Shown here: in pieces, positions 1 to 7,136 of the stretch | Layout: each line of letters opens with the position of its first letter | Position numbering within the stretch: position 1 is the stretch's first letter | Assembly (NCBI GenBank): GCA_046756405.1 | Contig: JBHHWH010000067.1 | Location: forward strand, 1-12,820 | DNA: 12,820 bases | Direction of reading: 5' to 3' | DNA from: JBHHWH01 sp046756405 | GTDB lineage: Bacteria; Actinomycetota; Acidimicrobiia; Spongiisociales; ZC4RG35 | Notes under the pieces: model-generated | Seen by the model: only the letters and a program-made list of their open reading frames with translations | Told to the model about the DNA's origin: nothing | The model's database searches: none | Made by a program: the position numbers and the translations under genes

Positions 1-1602
1 CCTCTTCGCCGGGAGGGTCAGCACGAACCCCTTGGCGTGCTCGCCGCACTGGCCGTAGACGAGCCGGCCGTGCTGAAGCAGGGCAAGCCGACGCGAGACG
101 GTGAGGCCGAGCCCGATCGGCTCCGGACTCAGCCCGCGCGGGTTGAAGGTCGCATAGGGTTCGAAGAGATCTTCAGGATCGCCCTCTATGGGAGATCCAT
201 CATCGCTGATGCACCATTGCGCCTCATCGACGTGCATGCTGAGCCGGATCGTCACGGCGTTGCCGCCGTGACGCAGGGCGTTGAGATACAGGTTGCGGAT
301 GATCTGTCGCACTCGCAGCGGGTCGGCCCAGGCGGTTGCCTCGCCTTCCACGCTGACCTGCTTGCCACCGGTGTCGAAGAATCTGATCGCTCGCTCCGTC
401 TCGGCTCGCAGGTCCACGGCTTCGGGCCTTATGTAGAGGGAATCTTGGTCGAGTCGCCCCACCAGCAGCAGGTCGTCGACGAGAAGCGACAGCTCTTCGG
501 TCTGGTCCAGCACCGCCTCGAGGTGGTCGCTCGCATCGTTGCCGTCCTCCCGGATGAGTCCCAGGAACCCGTGGATCGCGGTGAGGGGGGTGCGCAGGCT
601 GTGGCCCACCATGGCGAAAAACCTGTCTTTCGCCGCTGCGGCGTCGGCCGCGGCGGCCAGGGCGGCGTCGCGGCGGCGACGTTCCACCGCCTCATGGGTC
701 GCAAACGACGCGACGAATCCGAGCGCCACCATGGCCGCCAACACCCGGCCGGCCGCAGGAGCTCCTCCCAGGCCGTGGCCGACGATTGAGACCCGGAATT
801 CTTCTCCATCGACGATGACCGAGCCCGTGGCCGCCACCTGGTCCGCCGGTAATGGTTCCGATGCGGGATAAACCGCCCACGAGTGACCCGCCAAAGAGTG
901 CGCTCCCGGCCCGAGCAGACCGGCCACCTCCCACTCGAACAGGACCGCCGAAATCCCCGTGAGAGAGCCTTCGGGGTCAGTAACACCCTCGAGGATCATC
1001 CCCAGCCGACGCCCAGGGAACGACGACAGCTCAAAAGGCGCCGTCGCTCCGAAGTCGTGTTCCCCGCCATCGGGCGCAGGTGTCGCCAGCGCCTCTCGGA
1101 CCTCGGGTTGTGACATCGCATCCCACCCCAGGGCCACGCCGATCTCGTCATCGAAGCTATGCACGGCCGCGGCCGGCAGGTGTTGCGCCATAGGAGGAGG
1201 CGGCACCCTTGCTCCCTCCTCGAACGCGAATACGCGATACCCGGGAACCACACGTGCCATCTGCGCCTCATGCTCCTCCAGCTCGCCGTCGGCGATGAAG
1301 GGGAGAAACGACCATGACAACACCCCGGGCGGGGTCGGGAGGTCGGTCAGCGGGTCGTGTAGAGCATCGGTATCCTGGAGGAAGTCGGCCAACAGGTGCC
1401 CGACCGCGTCGGCGACATTCAGCCGATCTTGGAGACGACTCGACGCCAGAGCTACTTCGTTCTGCAGCACGGTCTCGTGGTAGGCCCGGTCCTGACGGTA
1501 AGCAGCGTAAGACACGCCGATCCCCGCCACGACGAACCCGACGAAAACCCACTTCGCAGACTGCCCGCGCCACCAAGGCCGTCGCGGCCCAGCCTCAGCC
1601 AT
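1..1602 (-). CDS. CHASE-domain sensor histidine kinase, 3' end cut by the window edge
   Basis: Membrane sensor kinase; 534 residues are visible and the frame is open to base 1, so probably only a short C-terminal tail is missing. A first membrane segment lies at about residues 18-35 and a second at about 284-302. The outer part between them looks like a CHASE ligand-binding domain, with the typical pattern ALGWDAMSQPEVREAL at about 157-172. The kinase half follows: H-box GHSLRTPL (phospho-acceptor His334), N-box around Asn437/Asn441, G1 box DDGSPI (467-472) and G2 box GLGL (497-500). Two deviations are visible: Ser instead of the usual Glu/Asp right after His334, and Pro471 where the G1 box normally has Gly. 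The ATG at 1602-1600 lies three bases after the stop of the EAL gene, with a GGAAAG motif in front, so the two are probably translationally coupled. No response regulator is visible; it may lie off the left edge. The ligand is unknown. Confidence 0.9.
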   Translation of the reverse strand, partial: MAEAGPRRPWWRGQSAKWVFVGFVVAGIGVSYAAYRQDRAYHETVLQNEVALASSRLQDRLNVADAVGHLLADFLQDTDALHDPLTDLPTPPGVLSWSFLPFIADGELEEHEAQMARVVPGYRVFAFEEGARVPPPPMAQHLPAAAVHSFDDEIGVALGWDAMSQPEVREALATPAPDGGEHDFGATAPFELSSFPGRRLGMILEGVTDPEGSLTGISAVLFEWEVAGLLGPGAHSLAGHSWAVYPASEPLPADQVAATGSVIVDGEEFRVSIVGHGLGGAPAAGRVLAAMVALGFVASFATHEAVERRRRDAALAAAADAAAAKDRFFAMVGHSLRTPLTAIHGFLGLIREDGNDASDHLEAVLDQTEELSLLVDDLLLVGRLDQDSLYIRPEAVDLRAETERAIRFFDTGGKQVSVEGEATAWADPLRVRQIIRNLYLNALRHGGNAVTIRLSMHVDEAQWCISDDGSPIEGDPEDLFEPYATFNPRGLSPEPIGLGLTVSRRLALLQHGRLVYGQCGEHAKGFVLTLPAKR

Positions 1603-1605
1603 GGC

Positions 1606-2316
1606 TCACTTTCCGGGGGGGGCGGGCCGGCCCAGGAAGAATCCCTGGCCGTACTGCACCCCGAACAACCTAACCGCCTGCACCTCGTCGGAACTCTCGA
1701 TGCCCTCGGCCACCACGTCGGCCCCGATATCCGCCCCCAGCGAGGCGAGCGCCAGCACCAGCGACTGCCGGGTACGGTCGAGGGATATCCCGTCGACTAC
1801 ATCCAGATCGAGCTTCATTATCTCGGGGCGCAGATGCAGCAGATGCCGCAGGCTCGCGAAGCCGGCTCCTAGGTCATCTACCGCCAGACGCACACCCAGC
1901 TGCCGCAGGGCATCGACGGAGCGGTTGAAACTGGCGTAGTCGTTGATCGGCGCCGTCTCGGTCACCTCCACCACCACCCTGGTGGCATCCACTTGGGCCA
2001 GCATCGCCCGCAGGTCACGAGACTTCAACACCTCCGGGGAGGCGTTCAGCGACAGGAACCTGCCGTCGTCGAGCCGACCCAGGCTGGACAGAGCCACCGC
2101 GATGGCTCTCAACTCCAAAGCCACGCCGCCACCACCAGCACGAGCGGTCTCGAACACTCGCATCGGTGACAACCGCGGAATACCCGGAAACCTCGCCAGC
2201 GCTTCGAGCCCGACCACTCCTGCCGACCCCGCCGTCCGCCGGTCCAGATCCACGATCGGCTGGAAGACGACGGTCAACTCGGGCCAGGCCTTCCACAGCT
2301 TTCGACGCTGTCGCAC
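1606..2316 (-). CDS. Stand-alone EAL-domain protein, probable cyclic-di-GMP phosphodiesterase
   Basis: A 236-residue protein that is essentially one EAL domain, the family that hydrolyses cyclic-di-GMP to pGpG. The residues expected for metal and substrate binding are all present: the EAL motif at 38-40 followed by Arg42, Asn91, the EVTE pair (Glu117, Glu120), Asp147-Asp148 in the DDLGAG loop, Lys168, Glu204 in AEGIE, and Gln224 in the YGQGFFLGRP end motif. It is therefore probably active rather than a degenerate binding domain. No GGDEF, PAS, receiver or membrane segment is present, so it is cytosolic with no sensor of its own. The GTG start at 2316 is well fixed: an in-frame TAG lies four codons upstream and an AGGAAG site sits 8 bases before it. 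It precedes the histidine kinase by three bases, so the kinase may supply the sensory input; that link is inference. Confidence 0.93.
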   Translation of the reverse strand: MRQRRKLWKAWPELTVVFQPIVDLDRRTAGSAGVVGLEALARFPGIPRLSPMRVFETARAGGGGVALELRAIAVALSSLGRLDDGRFLSLNASPEVLKSRDLRAMLAQVDATRVVVEVTETAPINDYASFNRSVDALRQLGVRLAVDDLGAGFASLRHLLHLRPEIMKLDLDVVDGISLDRTRQSLVLALASLGADIGADVVAEGIESSDEVQAVRLFGVQYGQGFFLGRPAPPGK

Positions 2317-2324
2317 GGCACGCT

Positions 2325-2330
2325 CTTCCT
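2325..2330 (-). promoter_or_regulatory. Ribosome binding site of the EAL gene
   Basis: AGGAAG on the minus strand, 8 bases before the GTG start at 2316. Together with the in-frame stop just upstream it decides the start of this gene. Confidence 0.6.
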
Positions 2331-2357
2331 AGACTCCCCAACATCGCTGTTATTTTT

Positions 2358-2363
2358 ATGATA
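2358..2363 (-). promoter_or_regulatory. Possible -10 element for the EAL/kinase operon
   Basis: TATCAT on the minus strand, inside an AT-rich patch (about 2349-2366) that stands out from the GC-rich surroundings and lies about 40 bases before the EAL start. No convincing -35 hexamer is seen, so the call rests on composition and position only. Confidence 0.3.
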
Positions 2364-2427
2364 CAGGACTGACCGAGCTGACTTTCCGGATTCTTTCTCG
2401 AAGCAAGGAAACGAGGACATTGCGAGC

Positions 2428-2455
2428 GACGTCAGCTGTCCGTTGAGACGTCAGC
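2428..2455 (+). repeat. Two 9-bp direct repeats upstream of the SRAP gene
   Basis: GACGTCAGC occurs at 2428-2436 and again at 2447-2455, starts 19 bases apart, in the gap between the divergent EAL and SRAP genes. Each copy contains the palindrome GACGTC. Spacing close to two helical turns and the position about 40 bases before the SRAP start would suit a regulator binding site, but no known operator is recognised and chance is possible. Confidence 0.4.
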
Positions 2456-2491
2456 GTGCTTACGTTGGAGAACACTAAGTTCGGGAAGGCC

Positions 2492-3175
2492 ATGTGTGGC
2501 AGGTTCTCCCTCACCGGTGATCTCGATTTCTACGCCTCTTACTTCGGTGTGGATGAGGTCGTCGCCGAACCCATACCGAAGAACTGGAACGTCGCCCCCA
2601 CCGATCCGGTGTACGTGATTCTGGAGAGGGACGACAAGAGGCTGCTCACTTCGATGCGATGGGGGTTGGTCCCTCACTGGGCGAAGACCAGGCGGTCGAT
2701 TCACATCAACGCCCGCGCCGAAACTGCCGATCGCACTCCGGCCTTCCGTGACGCCTTTGCTCGGCACCGCTGCTTGATTCCGGCCGATGGTTTCTATGAG
2801 TGGGAGCCTCCCGAAGAGGGCCGAACCCCCCACTGGGTTTACCGTGCCGATGGCAGGCCCATGGCCTTCGCCGGGTTGTGGAGCGCCCGCCGTGATCCGA
2901 AGGGGGACGTCTGGGAGCGATCTTGCGCCATCCTCACCACCGAGGCACGAGGCCCCATTGCCCCCATCCACGACCGCATGCCCGTCGCCTTGGAGAATTC
3001 GGCCTGGGAGATGTGGCTCGACCGCGACCTCACCGACCCGGAAGTGGTGCGTTCCTTCCTCAGGACCATCTCCGAGGACATCATCATGGAGCACCCGGTG
3101 TCGAAGCAGGTCAACTCGGTGAGGAACAATGGCCCGGACCTCCAGCTTCCGGCCCAGCCCGAGACTCTGTTCTGA
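2492..3175 (+). CDS. SRAP/HMCES family protein (YedK-like), abasic-site DNA-protein crosslinker
   Basis: A 227-residue SOS-response-associated peptidase (SRAP) protein. Family members sense abasic sites in single-stranded DNA and form a thiazolidine crosslink through their N-terminal cysteine, shielding the lesion. All key residues are visible: Cys2 in the MCGRF start, Asn33 in NWNVAPT, Asn73 in NARAET, Glu103 in GFYEWE and His160 in HDRMP, matching the Cys2, Asn75, Glu105 and His160 of E. coli YedK almost position for position. The start must be the ATG at 2492, because the initiator Met has to be removed to expose Cys2; an in-frame ATG at 2456 would bury it. A GGGAAGG at 2483-2489 precedes the start with a very short spacing. 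No LexA-type box was recognised upstream. It is first in a plus-strand group with a lipoprotein and an F420 enzyme, without an obvious functional link. Confidence 0.96.
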   Translation: MCGRFSLTGDLDFYASYFGVDEVVAEPIPKNWNVAPTDPVYVILERDDKRLLTSMRWGLVPHWAKTRRSIHINARAETADRTPAFRDAFARHRCLIPADGFYEWEPPEEGRTPHWVYRADGRPMAFAGLWSARRDPKGDVWERSCAILTTEARGPIAPIHDRMPVALENSAWEMWLDRDLTDPEVVRSFLRTISEDIIMEHPVSKQVNSVRNNGPDLQLPAQPETLF

Positions 3176-4914
3176 AGAACTTCTCCCCTGCCGCCTATAG
3201 CCCCTGCACCTGGGTTAGCCTGCCCAGCGCTCTGAGGTCCGTCAGGCAGTCTCCGCTCCTTGTTCTGGTCGTTGTGGTCACGGCCTGTTCCTTGCTGGTC
3301 GGGGAGACCCCCGCGGTCACCGGCGACCCGGACCCCAGCACCACCGCCGGCGATCCCACCGCAACAACCGATTCGCCGCCGGCAAGAAACTGCGTCAAGC
3401 CGACTGGGGAGGGTGACTCCCTCAACTCGGGGGAAGTTTCCTCGGATGCCCTGCACCTATCTGGTGAACTCTTCGTGTGCGCCGATGAGGTGGTTGTCGT
3501 GGGAGAGGGGAACCTCGCCCAGACGGCCGTAGCCGCCCAATTGGCTGCCGTGTTGAAGGGTCCTCTCCTCTTTCCCCATCCGCAGCTCGCCGCCGAACTC
3601 GGCCGGCTTGACCCCACCAAGATCCACCTGGTGGGTGCTGTCGAAGTAATCCCTCCGCCCGGGACAGAGGTCGTCCGCCACGACCTGGACAGCGCCGTCA
3701 GCCTGGTGCGGGAGATGCTGGCAGCAATTGTCGTGCTCGGCGTCGCCCCGGACAACACCACGGACCTGATAGTCCAAACTGTGGAGGCCATCGTTGAGGG
3801 CTCACAGGCTGTGACCGCCTCCCCGAGCCCTGGTCCGGAACCCGATACGGGTGGGATAGTCAACGGGTTGGCACCACTGGCGAACAAACCGACCGTCTGG
3901 CTGGTCGACGCCCGAAACCCCACCTCTGTCCTGCTCGCTGCTGCGATGGGCGCCACCGCCGACGCGTCGGTGGTGGCGGTGGATGGTGACGACCTCCTTG
4001 CCTATCCCGAAGTCGGCCGCATCCTCGATGGCCTTCCGCCGGAGGCGATCCGCAGGGTCGGGGGGTTGAATGAAGTGGACCCATGGGAGTGGGAGGTCTT
4101 GTTACGAGGCGTGGAGATACCCGGCGGTGGTTTCCGCATATTCCCGAGGGAGAGCAAACGCCGCTACCTGGCCTTCTACGGCCATCCCGAGACATCAGCT
4201 TTAGGAGTCCTCGGAGAGCAGGGACCGGAAGACACTCTGAGGAGAATGCAGCCCTTCCTCAGCGACTACGCCGCCGACGGGGCCCAGGTGGTCCCAGTCT
4301 TCGAGATCATGGCATCCGTTGCGAGCGCTAGCGCTACTGATGACGGGGATTACAGCTACGAATGGCCTATCTCGACCTTCGACGAATGGGTCGACGTGGC
4401 GGAGGCCAATGGAGTCTATGTGGTTCTCGACCTCCAACCCGGACGCGACGACTTTCTCACCCAGGCCAAACAGTACGAAGAGCTGTTGCTCCGCCCCGAT
4501 GTGGGCCTGGCTCTCGACCCGGAATGGCGCCTGGGCCCCAACCAGGTTCATCTCAAACAGATCGGACGGGTCGACGCCGAGGAGGTGAACCAGGTGATCG
4601 ACTGGCTGGCCGACCTGGTAAGGGACAACGGCCTCCCTCAAAAGCTGCTCCTCGTCCATCAGTTCCGTTTCACCATGATCCAAAACCGGGAGAACCTAAA
4701 GGCGCGTCCCGAACTCCAACTCGTCATTCAGATGGATGGAGATGGCTCCTGGCCGCAGAAGGACGAGACCTACGCCCTCCTCACCGCCGGCACCGAAGAA
4801 GCACCGTGGATGTGGGGGTGGAAGAACTTCTTCGACGAGGACGAGCCGGGGCCGCCACCCCCAGAGCACGTCCTGGGACAGGACCCGGTCCCCGTCTTCG
4901 TCAGCTTCCAGTGA
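3172..4914 (+). CDS. Large exported lipoprotein: two CWB2-like repeats plus a putative TIM-barrel domain
   Basis: A protein of about 580 residues (numbered from a CTG at 3172). A hydrophobic stretch ends in the lipobox VVTAC, with the lipidated Cys at 3286-3288, so it should be anchored on the outer face of the membrane. A Ser/Thr/Pro-rich linker follows, then two regions resembling cell-wall-binding repeat 2: about 95-175 (VVVVGEGN, then LAAVLKGPLLFP, then DPTKIHLVG) and about 237-302 (ending IRRVGGL). From about 330 to the end, eight hydrophobic strands alternate with helices, as in a TIM barrel: RYLAFYGH, VVPVFEI, VVLDLQPG, GLALDPEW, LLLVHQF, LVIQMDGDG, WMWGWKNF, VFVSF. Acidic residues sit at strand ends (Glu378, Asp420, Asp449, Glu451, Asp522), suggesting a hydrolase, but I do not recognise the family. 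No ATG/GTG/TTG lies between the SRAP stop and the signal peptide. CTG 3172 overlaps that stop by four bases; CTG 3232 would give an ideal 19-residue signal. The start is uncertain. Confidence 0.8.
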   Translation: MKNFSPAAYSPCTWVSLPSALRSVRQSPLLVLVVVVTACSLLVGETPAVTGDPDPSTTAGDPTATTDSPPARNCVKPTGEGDSLNSGEVSSDALHLSGELFVCADEVVVVGEGNLAQTAVAAQLAAVLKGPLLFPHPQLAAELGRLDPTKIHLVGAVEVIPPPGTEVVRHDLDSAVSLVREMLAAIVVLGVAPDNTTDLIVQTVEAIVEGSQAVTASPSPGPEPDTGGIVNGLAPLANKPTVWLVDARNPTSVLLAAAMGATADASVVAVDGDDLLAYPEVGRILDGLPPEAIRRVGGLNEVDPWEWEVLLRGVEIPGGGFRIFPRESKRRYLAFYGHPETSALGVLGEQGPEDTLRRMQPFLSDYAADGAQVVPVFEIMASVASASATDDGDYSYEWPISTFDEWVDVAEANGVYVVLDLQPGRDDFLTQAKQYEELLLRPDVGLALDPEWRLGPNQVHLKQIGRVDAEEVNQVIDWLADLVRDNGLPQKLLLVHQFRFTMIQNRENLKARPELQLVIQMDGDGSWPQKDETYALLTAGTEEAPWMWGWKNFFDEDEPGPPPPEHVLGQDPVPVFVSFQ

Positions 4915-4946
4915 CAGATGACAGATGCCAACATCAGAATTCGATC

Positions 4947-4953
4947 AAAGGAG
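4947..4953 (+). promoter_or_regulatory. Strong ribosome binding site of the F420 oxidoreductase
   Basis: AAAGGAG three bases before the ATG at 4957 (counting GGAG as the core). It selects this ATG over the in-frame ATG at 4918, which has no comparable site. Confidence 0.7.
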
Positions 4954-4956
4954 CAT

Positions 4957-5940
4957 ATGACCAAGTTCGCCTATTTCTGTGGCCATGAACAGTGGCAGCC
5001 CGAGGAGCTGGTAGCCCATGCCGTCGCTGCCGAAGAAGCCGGGTTCGACATGGTTGTCGTCTCGGAGCACTTTCATCCGTGGGTCGACGACGTCTCGGCT
5101 TCGGGTTTCGCCTTCTCCACCCTGGGTGCGATAGCCCAGGCCACCAGCAGTATCGAGATGGCGACCGGGGTAACCACTCCCCTCTTTCGCTACCACCCCG
5201 CCGTAGTCGCCCAGGCCGCAGCCACCATCGACCGCCTGTCCGGGGGCCGCTTCACTCTGGGGGTCGGCACCGGAGAGAACATCAACGAGGGCCCGCTGGG
5301 CTATCCGTTCCCGAAATACCCTGAGCGAAACGCCCGTATGGAGGAGGCCTTACAGATCATGCGGAGGCTCCTGGACGGGGAGAAGCTAGACTTCGAAGGT
5401 GAGTACTACACCACCCACCGGGCCAGGCTGTACACCCCTCCTCTGGGCCCGGTACCCATCCTCCTCGCCGCCGGAGGCCCCAAGTCGGCCACCCTGGCGG
5501 GACGGCGAGCCCAGGGGGTGATCACCTCGGTCAAGGACCCCGCCGACACCATTGACCGGGTCATCGAGCCTCTGCGGCAGGCTGCTTCAGAGGCCGGCAG
5601 CTCCGATCCGATGATCCTCACCACCCGCTGGTCGATCTTCGCCGGGGATGCCGACGAAGCCTGGCAGGCGATCTTTTCGTGGCGAGGTCTGCGGGCTCCG
5701 GGGAGACTGGAGGCCATCGATCCCCAGACCCTCCGGGAGCGAGCCGACGAACTTCCCCGAGAGGAGATCCTGGGCCGGTACAGCAGGGTGTCAACGGTCG
5801 ACGAGATCGTGGAGACATACCGGCCGCTGGTCCAAGCCATCGGCGCCGACGTGGTCACCTTCCAGATGGCCTCGTTAGACCAACCTTCTCTCATCTCTCT
5901 CCTCGGCTCCGAGGTTCTGCCCCGGCTACGGGCGCTGTGA
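4957..5940 (+). CDS. F420-dependent luciferase-fold oxidoreductase, glucose-6-phosphate dehydrogenase (FGD) family
   Basis: A 327-residue luciferase-like monooxygenase-fold enzyme that should use the deazaflavin coenzyme F420. It follows mycobacterial FGD closely: VSEHFHPW at 35-42, GVGTGENINE at 102-111, LDFEGEYY at 144-151 and AAGGP at 171-175. The FGD active-site residues His40, Trp44 and Glu109 correspond to His38, Trp42 and Glu107, with the same shift of two. Thr190 and Lys193 match the FGD phosphate-binding Thr195/Lys198 pair, and Arg274 probably matches Arg283; the third ligand, a Lys in FGD, seems to be Arg250 here. These alignments are from memory. A sugar phosphate is thus plausible as substrate, but related family members act on other compounds, so no symbol is given. 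The start is set by AAAGGAG just before ATG 4957. It lies 42 bases after the lipoprotein stop, probably in the same transcript, and ends four bases from a convergent gene. Confidence 0.92.
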   Translation: MTKFAYFCGHEQWQPEELVAHAVAAEEAGFDMVVVSEHFHPWVDDVSASGFAFSTLGAIAQATSSIEMATGVTTPLFRYHPAVVAQAAATIDRLSGGRFTLGVGTGENINEGPLGYPFPKYPERNARMEEALQIMRRLLDGEKLDFEGEYYTTHRARLYTPPLGPVPILLAAGGPKSATLAGRRAQGVITSVKDPADTIDRVIEPLRQAASEAGSSDPMILTTRWSIFAGDADEAWQAIFSWRGLRAPGRLEAIDPQTLRERADELPREEILGRYSRVSTVDEIVETYRPLVQAIGADVVTFQMASLDQPSLISLLGSEVLPRLRAL

Positions 5941-5944
5941 GGAC

Positions 5945-6613
5945 TCAGCTCACTCGTGTGATCAGTTCGATCAACCGGAGCAGATCCTGGATCGCCTCCG
6001 GGCCCAGCTCCGGCTGCTGAGCCGCGACGAACAGGGAAGGAACGATGCTCTTCAGTCGTAAGAGGATCAGCCGCGCGTCGTCGGTCTGGGTGGAGAGGAG
6101 GCGCTCCACCTGAGGGACCATCGGATCCGCCAGACCCGCACCGAAGGAAGCGAAGATGTCCACCCGGAATCCGTCCACGTCGCGTAAGTAGATGCGTCGC
6201 CCTCCCGCGCCGGAGGTCACATTCACTGCGTTGAAAGTCACCCCGTCCTGTTCCAGGGAAGGGCCCAGGGCCACTTCGATCTCCCCGATCAGGAAGCTGT
6301 TGGCTCCCTGGGCGAACCCCGACCAGAAGTTGGCTGCCACAGCCCGGTCACCTGTTCGCAGGGCGTCGGCCACCTGGGAGAAGGTGGCACCCTCGGACAG
6401 GGATGCCAAGGCGGCCTGACCGGGGACGGCATAGTCGGCCGCCGCGGGGAAGTCGGGGGTATTGAGCGCTTCGACCAGCGTCTCCACTGCATCAACTGGA
6501 GTCGAACCACCAGGACCGTAGGTGCCGTCGGCGTCGGGCTGAGCATCGCGAACACAGGCGAACAACGCCAATGACAGGACGAGAAGCCAGGGACTAAAGG
6601 TCTTCACCGACAT
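5945..6613 (-). CDS. Small lipoprotein of unknown function
   Basis: A 222-residue protein with a clear lipoprotein signal: Lys4, a hydrophobic core (about 9-19) and the lipobox LFAC with Cys20, so it is predicted to be anchored on the outside of the membrane. After a short flexible, Gly/Pro-rich linker (22-38), the mature part begins with a helical stretch (DAVETLVEALNTPDFPAAADY) and then alternates helices and strands with no cysteines or recognisable catalytic motif. I do not recognise the family; the fold may be a small alpha+beta sensor- or NTF2-like domain, but this is a guess. Its start lies inside the end of the upstream membrane-protein gene (20-base overlap), so it is probably translationally coupled and last in the minus-strand operon. 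It converges on the F420 oxidoreductase gene with four bases between stop codons. Confidence 0.82.
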   Translation of the reverse strand: MSVKTFSPWLLVLSLALFACVRDAQPDADGTYGPGGSTPVDAVETLVEALNTPDFPAAADYAVPGQAALASLSEGATFSQVADALRTGDRAVAANFWSGFAQGANSFLIGEIEVALGPSLEQDGVTFNAVNVTSGAGGRRIYLRDVDGFRVDIFASFGAGLADPMVPQVERLLSTQTDDARLILLRLKSIVPSLFVAAQQPELGPEAIQDLLRLIELITRVS

Positions 6614-7133
6614 ACGCCGGTAGCCGTCCTGTGGTTACAACCTGCGAGCGACGCTCGGAGTGCCCGAGACCGAGGGCCTTCCAAAGCCATACCAGATATC
6701 CCGCCCCCGCCAGCTCCAGGACCCACCGCCAGGGATCGGTGAGGGCACGCTCCCAGGCCAGGGGCCAGTAGGGAGCAGCCCCTGCAGGGATCTCCCAGCC
6801 GAAGAAGGGCCAGAGGAACACCTCCTGGGAGGTCCAGGTTCCGTCGAGGAGAAGATGGAACAGCCATCCCACACCCAGAGCCATCCACGCTCGGCGCCGC
6901 CGGCCGCGACGGGTCGCCACCAACACCGTCGCCATATAGAGCGTGGGCAGCATGAGGGAGTGGAACCACAGCTCTCCGGTGGCATAGCGACTGGCCAAGA
7001 CCAGTCCGCCCACAGGGAGATCGACTAGGTCGGGTAACAGGGCGCCCACGAGGAGGAAGCGGACATCCACCTTGGGATCCCGGAATATCCAGCGGAATAG
7101 CCACAGGGTCGCTCCCACATGCCACAGGAGCAT
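6594..7133 (-). CDS. DUF457/YdjM-like membrane protein, putative membrane-bound metal-dependent hydrolase
   Basis: A 179-residue integral membrane protein with about four membrane segments (roughly 25-48, 58-73, 84-97 and 136-152). Polar residues that are unusual in a membrane protein recur in the pattern of the DUF457 / YdjM family: His5, Asp35 and Asp38 in LLPDLVDLP, His58 in WFHSL, His93 and Asp97 in FHLLLDG, followed by LWPFFGW at 107-113. Such His/Asp sets have led the family to be called metal-dependent hydrolases, but no reaction is established for this protein. A basic loop (TRRGRRRR, 74-81) is probably cytoplasmic. Its ATG lies three bases after the stop of the zinc-ribbon gene and its 3' end overlaps the lipoprotein by 20 bases, so it belongs to the same transcript. 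Confidence 0.78.
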   Translation of the reverse strand: MLLWHVGATLWLFRWIFRDPKVDVRFLLVGALLPDLVDLPVGGLVLASRYATGELWFHSLMLPTLYMATVLVATRRGRRRRAWMALGVGWLFHLLLDGTWTSQEVFLWPFFGWEIPAGAAPYWPLAWERALTDPWRWVLELAGAGYLVWLWKALGLGHSERRSQVVTTGRLPAYVGEDL

Positions 7134-7136
7134 GGC

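Noticed and set aside
37..789. 250-codon open frame on the plus strand opposite the histidine kinase
   Set aside because: The minus strand has H, N, G1 and G2 boxes in one continuous frame; the plus frame is a shadow.
2432..3094. 220-codon frame antisense to the SRAP gene
   Set aside because: The SRAP frame carries all active-site residues; the antisense frame has no ribosome binding site or known motif.
2923..3171. ATG 2923 as start of the CWB2 lipoprotein
   Set aside because: It would overlap SRAP by about 250 bases, add a low-complexity His/Pro/Arg-rich stretch and place the signal peptide in the middle of the protein.
4324..4335. Perfect 12-bp palindrome AGCGCTAGCGCT
   Set aside because: It lies inside the lipoprotein gene, encodes an Ala-Ser run and has no partner copy; probably chance.
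4918..4956. ATG 4918 as start of the F420 oxidoreductase
   Set aside because: The added 13 residues are not family-like and lack a binding site; ATG 4957 has AAAGGAG and the usual N-terminus.
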